Below, piece by piece: positions 62,165 through 64,000 of a stretch of 64,000 nucleotides of DNA. The stretch's first letter is position 1. Each line of letters starts with the position of its first letter. The stretch is from Oligoflexia bacterium (GTDB lineage Bacteria > Bdellovibrionota_C > UBA2361 > JBGSMV01), in the NCBI GenBank assembly GCA_019694515.1, contig JAIBBU010000002.1, positions 124,001-188,000 of the forward strand, read 5' to 3'. A program made the translations under genes and the position numbers. The notes beneath the pieces are model-generated. The model did no database searches. It saw only the letters and a list, made by a program, of their open reading frames with translations, and was not told the origin of the DNA.

Positions 62165-63979
62165 CTAACGATCAAACCCGACCTCAACGCTGGCCTTTTC
62201 AGGGCCAAAGGTCTCACTTCTTAGTCGGGAACCGAATAGCTGCCCACCGCTTAACAGCAGCCGAGGCTCAAAGGCTCCGCTGTCATCCGGCCCATCCCGC
62301 AGGGGGAGGGCCAGGTCGATGCGCAGAACCCGCTCGCCCGAGGACCTGGGGAAGGCGATCCGGAGCCCCACCCCGGCATCCGCGTAAAGTCGCTTCGAAA
62401 AGAGGTCGCCCAGCGGGTCGGGAGTAGCTCCGCCTGCTTCCAGAAAGACAGCACCGCCGATACTCACCAGCTCAAACAGGTCATCCACGAAATGCACCCG
62501 GTCTTCGAGGTTAAGCGCCGCACGTTTATCGCCGGTAAAGGTCTTAGCCTTGTACCCTCGCAGCGCGTTGTCGCCTCCAATCAAGAATTCGCGATCCCGA
62601 TCTAGATCGTCCCCGAAATCCAGGAAGAAGGAAGCCGCGAGCGTATGTCTTCCGATAAAGCGCTCGCCCAAATATTTGGGCCCGAGCACATTATAGTAAC
62701 GCAGCTCTGTGCGGAGCAGTGAATCTGAGAAATCTTGACTGTTGACCCGGGAGGCGGCGCCAATCTCTCCCCGTAGAAAGCTACTATTGCCGAAGCGCCA
62801 GCCCCGGCTCTGGTTGGCCGATAATAACCCAGCATTCTCGATCGATCCTAGCACGGTGGGAGCGAAGAGTAGATTTATAGAAAAATCGTCCCCAAGATTA
62901 TAATCCTCGACCCGCTCGAAACGATCGATGTAATTCATCGAGATAAAATCCTGATGCAGATACTCGTAGTTAATAGATGGACCGGTATAGCGGCGGTCTT
63001 CCGCAAGTAGGCGCTGGTTATTGTGGCTGACCGACTCAGGATCGAGGTCGATATCGTGAAAATCCTGGGCATCGGCCGGCGAAAACGAAGCGTCATGGTA
63101 GTCGTACCCCAAGGAGAATCGACTGAGATTGGCGGATGGATCACCGCGGGCCACCGTATATCGAAAGACCAGATCGGCCTTCTCCTGGCGGTAAATAAAG
63201 CGCTCATCCCCGTTCTGGAACAGACGTCCAACCGTGTCCGAGACATCGGTACTAAGATTCCAACCCCTCTCATCCAAAAGGGTGCGGAAGGGATCGCTCA
63301 GCAAGAAAACTACCCGATTGCCGTCATTACGATTAAAGACGGCCCCTAAGCCGCGATACTCCGAACCTAGAATGCGCGGGTCCTCGTAAACGGCTTCGAT
63401 GCTTTGGCGGCTGGAGTCGTCCTCATACAGCACCTCCGCGCGCTTACCCAGCCCTAACAGATCGCTTTCGCCAAGCCCGGCTGCGATCCGTCGCCTGCCA
63501 TCCCCGGTGGAATAGTCCACCTGTGGGATGAAGGTCCAGGTATCGCTGCAGCTGATCAAGATATCGACGAAATCCCCATCGACTTTCGGAGTGATATTGA
63601 CCTTACGCAGATACTTAGTTTGCCTTAGGACTCGCAGACTTTCATCGATCAAAAACTGCTCGTACCGATCGCCTTCAGTAAACAGCAGTTCGCGGCGCAC
63701 AACTTCTTCACGGGTTCGGAACTTCAGCTCGTTGGCCTTGCGATAAATTAGATTGCTGGGATCGTCAAAGACGTTCGCAATATCGATCTTAATCGAGCGA
63801 ATCGTTTTGTCCCGAAATTCCGGAGGGGTCTCGCTGCGCTTAATCTTAAGCTCGGTGTCAGCAACCAGCCCCGCGGGAACGAGTAGCGCCAGGTAAATAA
63901 CGCTAACCCCACACATCAGCCGCGCCAAAAAAAGCGGCCGCCTTTCCTTAAATGCTTGTACGAATCTCCCCAACCGCAC
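62165..63979 (-). CDS. Omp85/BamA-family outer-membrane protein
   Basis: 604 residues from a GTG near the window edge; the gene could begin earlier outside the window. Signal peptide (about 22-41). One POTRA-like domain with VVRRELLFTEGDRY, then a predicted 16-strand barrel (residue 160 on) with the conserved LRGYK motif (RGY, as in the VRGF/Y loop of Omp85 proteins) and alternating polar/aromatic strands. It ends VGFDR rather than with an aromatic residue. Shorter than BamA (about 800), so more like TamA or a single-POTRA member. It is not beside rseP. Confidence 0.8.
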   Translation of the reverse strand: MRLGRFVQAFKERRPLFLARLMCGVSVIYLALLVPAGLVADTELKIKRSETPPEFRDKTIRSIKIDIANVFDDPSNLIYRKANELKFRTREEVVRRELLFTEGDRYEQFLIDESLRVLRQTKYLRKVNITPKVDGDFVDILISCSDTWTFIPQVDYSTGDGRRRIAAGLGESDLLGLGKRAEVLYEDDSSRQSIEAVYEDPRILGSEYRGLGAVFNRNDGNRVVFLLSDPFRTLLDERGWNLSTDVSDTVGRLFQNGDERFIYRQEKADLVFRYTVARGDPSANLSRFSLGYDYHDASFSPADAQDFHDIDLDPESVSHNNQRLLAEDRRYTGPSINYEYLHQDFISMNYIDRFERVEDYNLGDDFSINLLFAPTVLGSIENAGLLSANQSRGWRFGNSSFLRGEIGAASRVNSQDFSDSLLRTELRYYNVLGPKYLGERFIGRHTLAASFFLDFGDDLDRDREFLIGGDNALRGYKAKTFTGDKRAALNLEDRVHFVDDLFELVSIGGAVFLEAGGATPDPLGDLFSKRLYADAGVGLRIAFPRSSGERVLRIDLALPLRDGPDDSGAFEPRLLLSGGQLFGSRLRSETFGPEKASVEVGFDR

Positions 63980-64000
63980 CTCTGACTCTCAAAACTTGTT

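Noticed and set aside
1..64000. CRISPR array, IS element, prophage or tRNA genes
   Set aside because: No spaced direct repeats, transposase motifs, integrase or cloverleaf-like sequences were recognised in the gaps.

Overview
This 64 kb window is one contiguous stretch of a Gram-negative (diderm) bacterial chromosome of intermediate G+C, densely packed with housekeeping genes. The diderm character comes from lolA, an Omp85/BamA-family barrel, several lipobox lipoproteins and an LpxH-like hydrolase. A sigma54-type activator, a DhnA-type class I aldolase, an OpcA-like protein beside zwf, and acyl-CoA dehydrogenase/thiolase genes suggest a deltaproteobacterial-grade lineage (Myxococcota, Bdellovibrionota, SAR324 or similar). 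That placement is an inference; no rRNA gene is present to test it. No tRNA, IS element, prophage or CRISPR array was recognised.

Layout. 0.1-3.1 kb: lolA-rimO-GT2 glycosyltransferase. 3.2-3.8 kb: two small coupled hypothetical genes. 4.3-11.2 kb: pentose phosphate operon (tal, zwf, opcA-like, pgl) running into an acyl-CoA dehydrogenase and an L-2-hydroxyglutarate oxidase. 11.2-16.7 kb: PanE-like reductase, LpxH-like phosphoesterase, MBL hydrolase, purB-purS-purQ, a Cys/His-rich lipoprotein and a small exported protein. 17.0-24.8 kb: the conserved rpsB-tsf-pyrH-frr-uppS-cdsA-dxr-rseP cluster, ending in tsaB. 25.2-29.9 kb: rho, an NtrC-type regulator, a degenerate receiver, a membrane protein and a purine nucleoside phosphorylase.

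30.3-33.8 kb is the most unusual block: three genes in a row encoding (i) a protein resembling tRNA-dependent cyclodipeptide synthases but lacking the usual nucleophilic Ser, (ii) a 452-residue protein of no recognised family, translationally coupled to it, and (iii) an enolase-superfamily dipeptide epimerase with a complete catalytic set. It sits between purine and pyrimidine genes and is preceded by a leader rich in inverted repeats. I propose it as a candidate undescribed dipeptide-making and epimerising pathway.

34.0-41.9 kb: complete pyrimidine operon (pyrR-pyrB-pyrC-carA-carB) behind a hairpin-rich leader, then greA. 41.9-47.5 kb: thiolase, dnaG and an rpoD with unusual N-terminal and acidic insertions. 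47.5-53.2 kb: glycosyltransferase, FN3-like lipoprotein, dapA-dapB, an IclR regulator and a second acyl-CoA dehydrogenase. 53.2-57.7 kb: Hpt protein, CrtC-like exported protein, gluzincin peptidase, fructose-bisphosphate aldolase, A-type Fe-S carrier and a lipoprotein. 57.9-64.0 kb: secreted subtilisin, a 23-residue Lys/Arg-rich micro-protein with its own terminator, a secreted metzincin protease and an Omp85 barrel protein.

All family calls come from motif reading and memory of the families; no database search was run.
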